A stretch of DNA of 64,000 nucleotides, from assembly GCA_021399435.1 (NCBI GenBank), contig JAJTUP010000049.1, positions 62,001 to 126,000 of the forward strand, read 5' to 3'. The notes below the pieces were generated by a model. It ran no database searches, was not told the origin of the DNA, and saw only the letters and a program-made list of their open reading frames with translations. Positions 44,751-55,642 of this stretch are shown here, piece after piece. Position numbers and translations under genes: made by a program. The stretch comes from Diaporthe sp. PMI_573. Its lineage: Eukaryota; Ascomycota; Sordariomycetes; Diaporthales; Diaporthaceae. Positions within the stretch are counted from its first letter, which is position 1; the number at the start of each line of letters is the position of its first letter.

Positions 44751-45709
44751 TCAAGACGCCATCGAGACTTCAACCTTATGGTATGTTGGTTCATACAATC
44801 GTGGCGGATTTGTTTGACACGACTTCCAGCATGTTTTTACGGGACGGCATTGCAGTGGTAATGCTGCCATTTCCTCGTCTCGAAACAGTGGCTGACGACT
44901 GGTACTTTTGACAGTGGTGAGCACTGTCCCTTTGGACGGTGGCGTGACCGAGGAATCAACGCAACGGTGCGTTATTGAGTGCTGAAGGGACTGCATCGAT
45001 GGGCACGAGGCAAGCCATGCTGTGCTCTCGGAACACCTCTTGCCTTGAATGCCAGCAGTGCAGACCCTCCAAGAATCTCACTGCTTACTTCCAGGATGTG
45101 GTCATCTTAGAGATGGATTGTGGTTTCATGGGTAATGTTTTGCCACCGCCTCCACCCACTCGACTACCCATCACTTACATTCGAAAAAGTACGGCATCGT
45201 GGTATTGCCCTCTTATCACAACGTCCAGTTGGAGACGCGAGCTGTCTCCCGTCAGCTAAGGGCGGACATTGACCCCAAACCTTGAACCTTGAAAGGCAGG
45301 ATTTGGCCGGCAGTCGGCGTGTCCGAGGCAAAATCCGGTTCGCGCCGTCGACCTCGTCGCCACCCACGCGCACGCGGCCCCATCCATCGCTTATCTTTTT
45401 GGGGCAGATAAGGGAATACCCGCTTGGGCTCGCATCGGTCGATCCATCGCCCATGCAAAATTCTGTCTTGGCCCCAGACCTCTCAATTAAATTGCCTCAG
45501 CAGTCACATCATCTTACTCTTTGTCTGAATCTTTTGTGTATGATACATTTTCTATGATGTGCTGAGATCAACCGGTGCGGGAAGCATCGTGTCTGTCACA
45601 AAGACGAGGAACAGGAACAGAGACCAACACCCATCGGCCAATCGCAGCAGCACCGTGTGTCGTGCGTCCGTCTTGGCTCATCCGCCCCCCGAATCCACTT
45701 CACAAGTCG
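44751..45709. other. Spacer and leader of the MFS gene
   Basis: No gene is supported in this 959-bp stretch. Short frames exist but lack family resemblance. It should include the MFS promoter. Confidence 0.5.
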
Positions 45710-47479
45710 ATGGCAGTTGCCCCCGAATTCACCCATGATCAGTCCAATGACGGGCTCGAAATCATACGTCCATCTCTCACCCAAGATGAGCTAGAGGACA
45801 TTCCTGGCACTCGTCGCCTGTTCGACAGCGAGGGTCACACCCTCCTGTCCCTCAGCGGCGAGGCCTCCTCGCTCAAAAAACACGGGGACGTCGTCCTCGT
45901 CCCGCAGCCCACCGACTCGCCCAATGACCCCCTGCAATGGGGCATGGCCCGTAAGATCTGGCACACGGCGCTCGTGTGCTTCATCACCGCCCTGACCGCC
46001 GCCACGTCCAACGACGCCGGCTCCGCCTCCGAGGGCTTCAACGAGGAGCTGGGCATCGACTACTCGTACTTCAACACGGGCGCCGGTGTCCTCTTCATCG
46101 GCATCGGCTACTGGGCGCTGCTGTCCTCGCCCGCCGTGCATCTCTACGGCCGGAGGCTGCTGTACCTCGTCTCCATGATCTTTGGTCTCATCGGCAGCAT
46201 CTGGTTCGGCGCCGCCAAGAGCGCCGACGATACCATCTGGAGCCAGCTGTTCGTCGGCGCATCCGAGGCCGTCGCCGAGGCCGTCGTGCAGCTCAGCCTC
46301 ATGGACCTCTGGTTTGAGCACCAGGCCGGCGCTGCCATCGGCGTGTACGTCCTGGCCACCAGCGTGGGGACCTACATGGGCTCCCTGATCGCGAGCTACG
46401 TGTCCGAAAGCTTCCTCGGCTTCCGCTGGGTCGGGTACATGGGCGCCGCGTTCTCGGGCGGCACGTTCCTGCTGCTGTTCTTCGGCCTGGAGGAGACTGG
46501 GTTCGACCGCGCGGGTTACACGACCATGCATGGTCTCAACGTCACGGAGCGGGTCGGCCACACCAGTACGGACGAGAAACTAGCCGGCGCCAGCGAGAAG
46601 AAGCCCGACGCTGGCGGGGTTTCGGGGACTACAACGCCCCTCGCAGGAGGCAGCGACCTCGAGAGGAGCGGCTCGCGGTTCGCCGAGCCCGAGAAGCAGA
46701 AGCCGTACTGGCAGCGGATCAGGGTGATCACCCCGGCGCCCAACCTGCGCGGCACGGGGTTCAAGCAGTACTTCAAGCGGCTGTTCCACACCCTCAAGGT
46801 GTTCACCTTCCCCGCGGTGTGGTACGCGGGCCTGCAGTGGGGCGCGCAGAGCGCGTGGCTCACCTTCTACCTGACTGTCGAGCAGGACACGTGGTACGGG
46901 GCCCCCTGGTACTATACCGACGGCGAGGTGGGAAACATGAACATTCCCACGGTCATCGGCGCCGTGATTGGGTGTTTGCTTGCGGGCTGGGGATCCGACT
47001 GGTTCACGCTGTGGCTGACGCGGCGGCGCGGCGGGATAATGGAGGCGGAGTGCCGCCTCTGGCTCATGATCTTGCCGGCGCTCGTCTTCCCCACGGGCAT
47101 GTTCCTCTTCGGCATCGGCTCCGGCAGGGGCTGGGACTGGCCTATCCCCTACGTCGGGCTGGGCTTCATCGGGTTCGGGTACGGCTGTGCCGGTGACCTG
47201 TCCATGGCGTACCTTGTCGATGCGTACCCCGGCATGGTCCTGGAAGGGATGGTCGGGGTGGCGGTTATTAATAATACCATCGGGTGTATCTTTAGTTTTG
47301 TGACGAGCCCGTGGATGGATTCTAGTGGTGTCGAGAATACTTTTGTTGCGGCTGGGGTGTTGGCCTTTGCGGCGCTTGCTACTAGTTTGCCTATGGCGCT
47401 TTTTGGGAAGACGGCTAGGCGGCGGACGAGGGAGAGGTATACACTTTTTGTGGCTGGGCGGGATGGGTTGGAGAGTTGA
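45710..47479 (+). CDS. MFS transporter
   Basis: Intronless, 589 residues, ATG at 45710; the in-frame sequence upstream of it is unlike the family. A cytosolic N-terminus ends in DPLQWGMARKIWHT, the usual entry to transmembrane helix 1 of fungal DHA1/HOL1-type transporters. About 12 hydrophobic segments follow, with YGRR in loop 2-3 and a long charged central loop (about residues 285-355) between the two six-helix halves. The substrate is unknown; relatives move polyamines, drugs or other small molecules with protons. It is high in GC and codon-biased compared with its surroundings. Confidence 0.88.
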   Translation: MAVAPEFTHDQSNDGLEIIRPSLTQDELEDIPGTRRLFDSEGHTLLSLSGEASSLKKHGDVVLVPQPTDSPNDPLQWGMARKIWHTALVCFITALTAATSNDAGSASEGFNEELGIDYSYFNTGAGVLFIGIGYWALLSSPAVHLYGRRLLYLVSMIFGLIGSIWFGAAKSADDTIWSQLFVGASEAVAEAVVQLSLMDLWFEHQAGAAIGVYVLATSVGTYMGSLIASYVSESFLGFRWVGYMGAAFSGGTFLLLFFGLEETGFDRAGYTTMHGLNVTERVGHTSTDEKLAGASEKKPDAGGVSGTTTPLAGGSDLERSGSRFAEPEKQKPYWQRIRVITPAPNLRGTGFKQYFKRLFHTLKVFTFPAVWYAGLQWGAQSAWLTFYLTVEQDTWYGAPWYYTDGEVGNMNIPTVIGAVIGCLLAGWGSDWFTLWLTRRRGGIMEAECRLWLMILPALVFPTGMFLFGIGSGRGWDWPIPYVGLGFIGFGYGCAGDLSMAYLVDAYPGMVLEGMVGVAVINNTIGCIFSFVTSPWMDSSGVENTFVAAGVLAFAALATSLPMALFGKTARRRTRERYTLFVAGRDGLES

Positions 47480-50353
47480 GGTTGGGTTGAGTCTGCTGGG
47501 TCTTTGGTGCCCAGGTGTGCTTGTGTTGTGGTTGGGATGGCTGGTGTGGTTTTAGGAGGGTGTGGAATGGTGGTTGATATACCCATGGTGCGCATTTGGT
47601 GATTGTAACCGGGCGGAAACGTCTGTCGGGCACTTGTAATCCATAATTAATCAAGTGCCAATGCCGTACCGTGCCGTTGTGTAGATGTTACTTTTGCTGG
47701 GCTTATGTGAGTTCCAACTCATTTTCCAATTTGAGCCCGGCTCCCATTGATCAGCAACAACAAAAGTGAATTTCAATCCTAGCAACCAAAAGATCACTGT
47801 AAACCCCATCGAGCTCTATTATTGCGCAACCCCCCCCCCCCAGGTAGTGGTCTTTCCTTCCACATCCGTCTTCGGACCACCCGAGCTCAACCTGTAGATC
47901 GCGGTCTGTGATAGAGATCATTGTCTCCTATTTCCCTACGCTCAACTGGTGTTTCCATGACGAGATGCCTTTCCTGGCCGCCTCAACAGTAAGCCAAGCC
48001 CATGCAGGTAGGAGATTTGTCCTACCCACGCCAATACCAGCAAGAGGCCTTCTCTCCTTGTGTCTTCTAGGCAACGTTCCCATGGCTTTGGCTAGCTTAG
48101 CCGAGAGGATATAATCCGTTCATCTCTCTCGACTCCAAGCTCCAAGGCAACGACAGGTTTGAAAATTCTGACTTTCGTCCCAAACCAGACCCGCAGACCT
48201 GCCCATCAACAGTGGAAAGTCCAGACCTCTTCCTTCTTTAAAAAGAAAAGAACACGTCCTTCGAGAAGACCACCCACCTCACCCTCAACACCAACCAGAG
48301 AGGTAGCAGCAGTACCAACAAACAATGGCAAAGGACTGCGTTGACAAGTCAACAGGCCATTGCGATGAGCTGTAACTTGCTCTGTCAGGCAACAGGCGAA
48401 GCCCCAGTGTTCGGTCCACGGCCACGAGCCCCTTCCTTTTCAGTTTTATGCCTGCCATCTCTTTGAACACATGGTTTCCGGGAAGCAGCTCGAGAACAGA
48501 TCCCCTTGTGGAGTAACTTTTACAACTTCCAACATTTGCTCTTGCAAAATGCAGCCACCTCATCACGCACCGCCACTTCAACCTGCCATTTAGCCAGTCG
48601 TTGTACATCATTGACGGAGCGGGGCTCGAAACGCAACACTGTCCTTTAGGAAGCCATCGTCAGAATCTGCTGGCGCCAGCACTGCTTACACATCGAAAAG
48701 CTTGAACAGTCGCCCACAATCTTCAAACATCTTCTCTGACTGGTTCTGTCAAGCTTCTTATGACTCGACAAAGCAACCATGAGCGCCGCGGCAAAAGCCA
48801 CAGCGTCACCGTCAGGCTGCGGTTTGTGCTTTGTAGAGCAAAACTCTGCTTGCCACATGGTCACCTGGCTCGTGCTATGGAACAGTCATCACAGGCAAAC
48901 AGCCCCAAGAAAGTTCTCAATATGGCCAGAATGACGGCTCTGGGTGGGTTATAAGTACTCCGTCGATGCCGCTCTGTCCCGGCACTGGATCAGACATCAG
49001 GCCAATTGAAGTGCATCAAGACATGACCGGGCACTATCGGATGGAGAGCACCTTGGCCAAATTATTCGCCCACGACGCCAATGGGAAGCTTCGACGAGGA
49101 TGAGAAATCTTGCCTTCTGAGCTGGCAGTAGATAACCATGGAAGCCACCTGCTGCGTGGATGTCGAATGCCTGTCGAGCTCGCTCGCGCCGGGAGGCCAG
49201 ATTTGAAATGCGAACTCTTGCGCATGTTTAAGAGTCTGCACAAATAATATGTCAGCACTGGATTCTCAAGATGAGCCTTTCTGTCAGACCTGGATGACGG
49301 GAGTACTCAATGGGCTTCACTGCAGCCTTTGGCCAGCCGGACCGCATACGGAACCTTACCTCGGTGTCGCGAGATGTATCAATGACTATGAAGACCACAG
49401 CCTAGCTCACCACAGGCAGAGGGATCAACCGCAGTAGGCTGTGCACACAACATTGATCTCTCGATGAAGTGGGAATACTAGAGGCACCCGGGATGGCCAC
49501 CGCAAATCTCTTCCCAATGGCTGGTCTCTCGGCGAAAATTGGCCTGCGATCTTCGAAATCAAGGAGACCACACCTGAGAATGAATGTGATATGAGGAGAG
49601 ACTCGTTCGACAATCCGAAAGCACAATGGTGGTACACCCAATTACTCCCGAATCCCAGGGCCCAGGCATCCATGGACGTCGACAGGAGAGCCCAACGGCC
49701 AGACACAGTTTGTCACAAAGATACTGACTGAGTGAGCGGCGGCTGGGTGATTGGACTGGAGACCACCCGACTCACTATGAGCCAGCCTGTCTGACGGCTG
49801 TGGGATCTCATCAGATGAAGACAAGATCTGGTTGGCGTCCTGCGTCTGTCCATCCTGAGCTCATACCTCCCGGACAGAGGGAACTTGGTGACTGTCCGTC
49901 GACGGTGACTGTCATTCACCTTCAAGCTCTCCGGCCACGAAAAGGGCTGATACGCTCTCACTCAATATCACTCTTGTCTTGCATCTACAAGAGTCTTCCA
50001 TTCCACCCACTCTATACGAGGCTTCCATTCTACAACTTCGCCATCCTGACCTCGTTCCTTCAGCAAGGTCTTCCATTCTCCAGACTGCTAACTCTAGTCT
50101 TGAGTTCCTTGTGCGAGACTACCTGATCAACTTTCACTTCAACTTTCACTTCCACGAGGCCTTCCGGACCGCCAGCATCGATCTTTCGTTGAACGACTCC
50201 TAAATCCAACCTCGGGCTACTGACCACACATTCTCCGGACAAGTCAGTCCTCTCGGGAGCCACAAAGGCAATCCTGTCACTGGTAAGAAATTTCAAAACG
50301 GTCCAGCATCGTCAGTCGGGGCCCATCTACTCTGGTCAACACGAGATACATTC
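47480..50353. other. Gene-poor stretch (2.9 kb)
   Basis: No protein gene is supported. Short frames occur on both strands. A 12-base C tract lies at about 47830-47841. The last 400 bases are strongly pyrimidine-rich and may belong to the leader of the next gene. Confidence 0.5.
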
Positions 50354-51181
50354 ATGTCTCAGGGTGGCAACCGTAGGCCACCTTTGGAACGCAGACCTCC
50401 CCGATCAACACGACCTAATCATTACGGACCTCTGCCTTTCCCGGCCGTGCGGCTTATCATCGGACAGCATTTCGACGAGGATCCGGAAACCGGCTCTTGG
50501 GCCCTCTTCATCGCCGCCGCCTTCTACGACAGCGAGAACCGACGCCTCTGGCAGACAGAGATCCTCTTGGGCCAATTCAGATATCTGGATCAACCCGGCC
50601 GGAGACCTTGGCTCGGCCAGCATTCTGGTGCTCTGCCTCGTCAAACATCTGTCACTCGTGAGTCCCCTGAATGCGCACGACATGAGTCCTCGGTCTACTG
50701 TGACTGGCAGTCCCGGACAGTCAGATCTCATTTCACCCTCATATTTAACACTCGCCGATGGCCTCGAGCTGTCCACTCCCCCCTTTCTCCTTCAGACTTA
50801 AATAACCTTCAACTTGCAGACACTCCGTTCAGACTTGGACACAACCTTCCACAGAACCTTGCACATCACCTCTACACACACCCACCAAGCAGTCAATCCA
50901 GACATCATACTGTTACTCAACTTCCTCATCCTCCACTACATCAATTCTCACGACTTGCGCCTCTCGTATCTACCGCGTACCCCTACAGCCAATACCAAGC
51001 ACCATCCAACCCAGGTTACTCTATCGTTGGACGTCGCGGTCCTTGGTCTTCAAGCCAAGCTACTCCTTTTCAAACTCGATACTACTTCTAGATTTTCAAG
51101 GTATGCCTCTTTTCCTGTTCTAACTTCGATCATTTATATTATTCTCTTACCTGCCTGCATTCCTTAACAAATTCAATATAG
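50354..51181 (+). other. Probable long 5' leader, with an open frame and an intron
   Basis: CT-rich sequence precedes the gene at 51203. An 81-nt intron with GTATGC..AATATAG ends (51101-51181) would bring the leader to within 21 bases of the ATG. A 245-codon open frame (50354-51091) lies inside; it has Pro/Arg/His-rich composition and no family resemblance. It could be an upstream reading frame or chance. Confidence 0.45.
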
Positions 51182-51202
51182 ACCCTCTCCATCCGTACCA
51201 AG

Positions 51203-51919
51203 ATGGCGTACTACGGTAGTGGTCGCAACCCCGCCTATGGCCCAGACTGTGGCCCTCCTCCGCCTACCAACCAGGGCCCGTACGGTGTTGCTCGTGGTTT
51301 TGGATATCCCTACCCACAGCAGCTGATGGCCGGCTACCCGGCCATGTACCAGCAGCAACAGGACTACTGGCAAGCCTACCGCCGACCTTTCGTCATGCCT
51401 GGCCAAGCCGTCCCCAACCAGGGTGGCTACTTCAGCAACACGGCCAATCCGACGCAGTACGCCGCCACTGGCCAGGTCCCATCTGGTGACCCGGTCATCC
51501 AGGGCAACATCCCGGCCGTGAACATGACGAACTCCACCGGTGGAGTCGGCTGCGAGCCGGGTTACAACTACTTCTTCGCGCCGGCCCACACCAAGATCCA
51601 CGTTCTCCTGACTGGCGAGGACGCACCCTGGAACCTCGAGCCGAACTGGGCCATCGACTTTTACGCCGTTCACGTCCCGACCAACACCACCATCGGAGAG
51701 CTCCTGAAGGGCTTCGGTGCCACCAACCCCGAGCCTGAGATGAACAAGGTGTTTGAAGTCCACCAGGGTGGCAACGGCAGATGGTACAAGGGAATGTCAT
51801 TCCGGGGTGATGACAAGGACGCAATGGCTAAGACCATCAAGGACGTTGGCTGGGATTCATCCCGAAACGGACAGCCGGGCGGAAAGCCAGTGGTCTGGTT
51901 GTACGTTGTGAAGGGCTGA
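51203..51919 (+). CDS. Conserved hypothetical protein, Tyr/Pro/Gln-rich N-terminus
   Basis: Intronless coding frame of 238 residues with ATG at 51203 (context CCAAGATGG). The first 95 residues are Tyr/Gly/Pro/Gln-rich and probably disordered. The folded part starts at about residue 110 (GVGCEPGYNYFFAPAHTKIHVL) and runs through PNWAIDFYAVHVPTNTTIGELLKGFG to a C-terminus with KPVVWLYVVKG. The folded part has an alpha/beta look, similar to small fungal proteins without known function. A long pyrimidine-rich leader with its own intron suggests strong or regulated expression. I do not recognise a catalytic motif. Confidence 0.75.
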   Translation: MAYYGSGRNPAYGPDCGPPPPTNQGPYGVARGFGYPYPQQLMAGYPAMYQQQQDYWQAYRRPFVMPGQAVPNQGGYFSNTANPTQYAATGQVPSGDPVIQGNIPAVNMTNSTGGVGCEPGYNYFFAPAHTKIHVLLTGEDAPWNLEPNWAIDFYAVHVPTNTTIGELLKGFGATNPEPEMNKVFEVHQGGNGRWYKGMSFRGDDKDAMAKTIKDVGWDSSRNGQPGGKPVVWLYVVKG

Positions 51920-52698
51920 GTACTTGGAAGCTCAGAGGCGCCGCACATGTCTTTTTATCTTACTTTTTCTCTCCCGATACCTGGGTCGGGGAAGTTCAAT
52001 TTTTTTTTTCTTGTTGGAGATGTTTCAGGAGTTGGTTTGATGAGTGCTTTATGACTGCCGCGTGGACTTTTTGAAGATGGGTACCGAAGGGCCATAGTCC
52101 TTGCTCCCGCATTGGAGCAGATGGCGGTTTTATTAAACCCCAGGGTGTACAGTATCAAGGAATGGCATGAGCGATGGTTTCTTCTCACTTGGCCTGAGGG
52201 CATCTCATACTGAATTGAACAACTTTGGCGCTTACATCTGCGGGCTGGACTTGCGTTTGCTGCTTTGTGACTGCGACTGTGTGACTTGACAGAAGCGTCG
52301 TTCCTCAAGGCTTGGCAATCCGCAGAGGTCTGAGTACATGTTCTGTTGATGGTGGGCGAGGCCAGAGCCACTGCGACTAAAGTTGCTCAATGTGAGCTTG
52401 CCAGTGTGTTGCATTTAACGAGGGTTCGGCCCATTTGAATATACTGATTAATTAGTTGAGATCCTGTGGGAGGTACTCCCTTTGTCTTTGAGTCTCGTAA
52501 GTTGTATATGTAAGAGTTGTTGGTGTAGTCTTTGTATCTATCGAGTGCCTGATAGCGACCTGGCCGTGTAGAACCGTGATCGTATCCTTCGTACGAAGTC
52601 TTTCCAAGCATTTGCCTCCTGTGTGATTCACTGACCCTCAGCTACTTTCCCGCGTATTGTGTCGCCCCTTTTTGATCATTGTATTTCTGATCCATGAT
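51920..52698. other. Convergent spacer
   Basis: This 779-bp stretch lies between genes reading towards each other. A T-rich run near 52001-52010 could be part of a 3' untranslated region. No other gene is supported. Confidence 0.5.
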
Positions 52699-54456
52699 CT
52701 AGTCTCGCTTCACTCGCATCACTGGTCCGACATATTCGAGCCTCGCCTTGATAACGTAATGGACCAGGGCAACCAGCAAGACAGCGGCAAAAGCAACCGA
52801 GCTCCAGTTGAGGTTGACTGCCGTCACTGGCTGCGCCAAGGGCCAGCAATAGAAGAAGAGGGTCGGGACGAGGAACACCAAGCCCGCCACGTTGATCGCC
52901 AGACCGTACTTGCCCAGAGACCATCGCCGCTCAGGTAACGGTGCGCCATAGAGGCGCCGCCAGATCAGACACAGGAGCGTGATCACGTATGAGAAGAGAA
53001 ATGCGACGCCACCGAGGGAGTTGGCAGCTTGCAGCGCGACTGTTGACCCGAGATTTATGAGGGATAGCAATGCGGTGATGAGCACGGTGAGGCAGATCGC
53101 TCGGAGTGGGATGTCCAGCCCGGGGGTCACGTGTGAGAGCCACGTGGAGCCGGGCAGGCCGCGATCGCGGGCGAACGACCTGGGAGGCGTGTTAGCAGAA
53201 ATATTTATACTTGGTGCAGCTCGTATTAGCACGTACCAGAGCTGCCTTGAGGATGTAGCAACCTCGTTGATTACGCAGCACTCGACAAGTGTAATTAAGA
53301 TCGCGGCCATGACGTTGGTGCCGACGTAGCTTTGTGTTGCGTTGAAGAATAGCTGAATAAACGGCTGACCGGTCCTTGTGGTGAGGAGGCTTTCGATATC
53401 ACCCAGGCAGAATATCATGGCGGTGCAGACTATGAAGAGCGCGATAACGTTGTAGCTCACGCTCCAGGTAATCGCTATAGGGATGATCCGGGAAGCATCT
53501 ATAGTCTCCTCGGCTTTGGCAGGCGTGATATCAGTTTATGTCTAACTACCTTAGAAAGCAGGGGGTGTTTGCACTTACACATGTGTGCGATACAGTCATA
53601 TCCGTTGAGCAGGCCAGCAAAGAGGACCAGGCCTATCATAGATGAGAGTCCCACGTTCCCCCAGTTTCCACCATCGTAAAATCCGAGAAGAACATCCGAG
53701 GGATCACCGCGGTCGGCCGTCAACCACAGTGGAATCACAATGGCGAATATGCCGCCGAAGTGCAACGCAAACAGCAAGTACTGGATGACGGGAAGTCGGC
53801 TGGCTAGAGCGGTGTTCAACACCACGGCGAAGCTTATTGCTGCGATGGTCAAGAGCGTACAATGCCACCTTTCGAAGGTATACTGAGGGTTGTTCAGCGC
53901 GATGAGGCCTTGCACGGCCATCCCAACCACCAGAGAGGACCCTGCGAGATAGACCTGCCAAGCTATCACGATCAGCCAGCCGACCGAGTAGCTAAGTCCC
54001 CTCTGTATACTCATTGGCGCCAATTCTGACACCCAGTGGTACTATTGAATGGGCTTAATGTCAGCTTTGCTGTCCGCACGACTAAGGCGGGTGCACAAGA
54101 CTTGCCTGACCGCCGGCAGTCGGAAACATGCTAGCAACCTCCGCCACGCTCGCATAAACCAAGAAGAACCCCACGGCGCCGACTACGAGGCCCCAAAACA
54201 TCGCCGCGGGCCCCCCGTCGATCAGGACGTACCCCATCAGGATGGGCGCGATCTCCCAGCTGATGACCGCAATGGAGGAGAAACCAAGCATAGGGACCAG
54301 GCGGTAGTTCCGACGGAGCACCTGCTTCACCCCGAGGACGTCCATGTCGTGCTGGTCGGCCGATGTGCCCCTGTATATCTCCTTGACGATGCTCGATGCA
54401 TCCTGGTCGGTCTCGACGCCGACCTCCTCGGTCGTCGTGATCTCTTGCTTGGTCAT
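52699..54456 (-). CDS. Amino-acid/GABA permease (APC family)
   Basis: Predicted 523-residue, 12-helix transporter. Exons 54456-54106, 54041-53579, 53513-53237 and 53179-52699. The first intron (54105-54042) starts with GCAAGT, so it is a GC-AG intron. It falls inside the family hallmark between PTAGGQ and YHWVSELAP, which confirms the junction. Other landmarks are LGVKQVLRRNYRLVPMLGFS before helix 1, AHMSEET in the middle after the second junction, and SRQLWSFARDRGLPGS after the third. Fungal members of this BAT1/GABA-permease-like group import GABA, choline or amino acids. The substrate is not decidable. The C-terminus is short and basic (VMRVKRD). Confidence 0.92.
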
Positions 54457-55642
54457 GTTGCCAGGGGTTTCGGAGGGCACTCAGGTGAGACGCACCAAAG
54501 AAATACGTCGAATTAGGACTTTAGAAAAAGAAAGGTGACGAGCTTTGCTCGAGATAAGAGGGTGGGCGACAAACATAGTATTAAGGGATGTGCAAATGCA
54601 GGTGTTGTATAGTGAGTACTGTAAAATGTCAAGGTTACACTGCGTGCGCCTGCAGATGGAACCTGTCGAATTACAACAGACGTACACCGCATGATGAGGC
54701 GCTTATCTGCGACCTGACGTGCTTGATTGGGGAGCTCGGTTCGCTGAGCCAGCGATCGTGGAACCTCGGACCTGGCTGTAATGGGAATCGCTAGTTTATT
54801 GTCACCTCACAGTGAGAGTGGTCGAGTAGAGCTCGGTTCCAAGGTTCGTCGCATCGCAGATGTATGCACACAATCAAGGTGAAGAGGGTGACTTCACGCA
54901 CGGATGACCTCCCAGAGAACAAGTCCCGAAATCAGATACGAAGGCCACCTCACCCCGCCTTGCTCTACACAACTGCTTATGCAGATTGCATCCAGACCCT
55001 GCCACAGGCTGTTGTGGCTAGTAGGCCGTGCAGTGTTCCATTGCTGACTGCTTGACCAAAGCTGGAAGGGGAGACACACTCTCTATTCGAAGGCTCCGTT
55101 GCAGTGCCAAGATCACACGTGGATCCTTTGGCAAGTCGCCGAGGCTTTAGACCACGACAGAATGGAAGGAAAAAACGCGGCAATTGATCTACGTCTCACT
55201 GTTACATCGGGGTGCCTGTCTGCAGGCGGCCACGTCCGAGACACTTTGTACGTCTTATCGACGAGGGTTGTGTAACTATTGGCGAGCCGCTTGCCGCTAA
55301 ACGTCCAAGACAATAGCCACATTTCATTTTGGAGGGTCTAATGTTTCTCAGACGTTGAGGCTACTATAGCAGAGATACAGAACTGTAGATGTTTTATGTC
55401 TTACTTTTATCTAATGTCTTGTTAACTTAGTGAGATAAGTATACCACATTGTGCAACTTAATATGAAGTTTGCTGGTAAGGGAAAGGCATCCCGGATTCA
55501 AATTTTGCTCCGAGAGATGTGACTAATTTTCATCTTGCCCAATCTGATGGTACTTGTATTCCAGCGTCGCCCCCAATGTAAGCAACAAAGTCCGCGTTCT
55601 TGTATCTTAATTTTCCCTCTTCAAGTCTGTGTCTCGGTGATA
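54457..55642. other. Spacer (1.2 kb)
   Basis: Promoter region of the permease and 3' region of the next transporter. No gene is supported. Confidence 0.5.

Noticed and set aside
45791..46561. A 256-codon open frame on the minus strand
   Set aside because: It is antisense to the MFS transporter and arises from high GC content.
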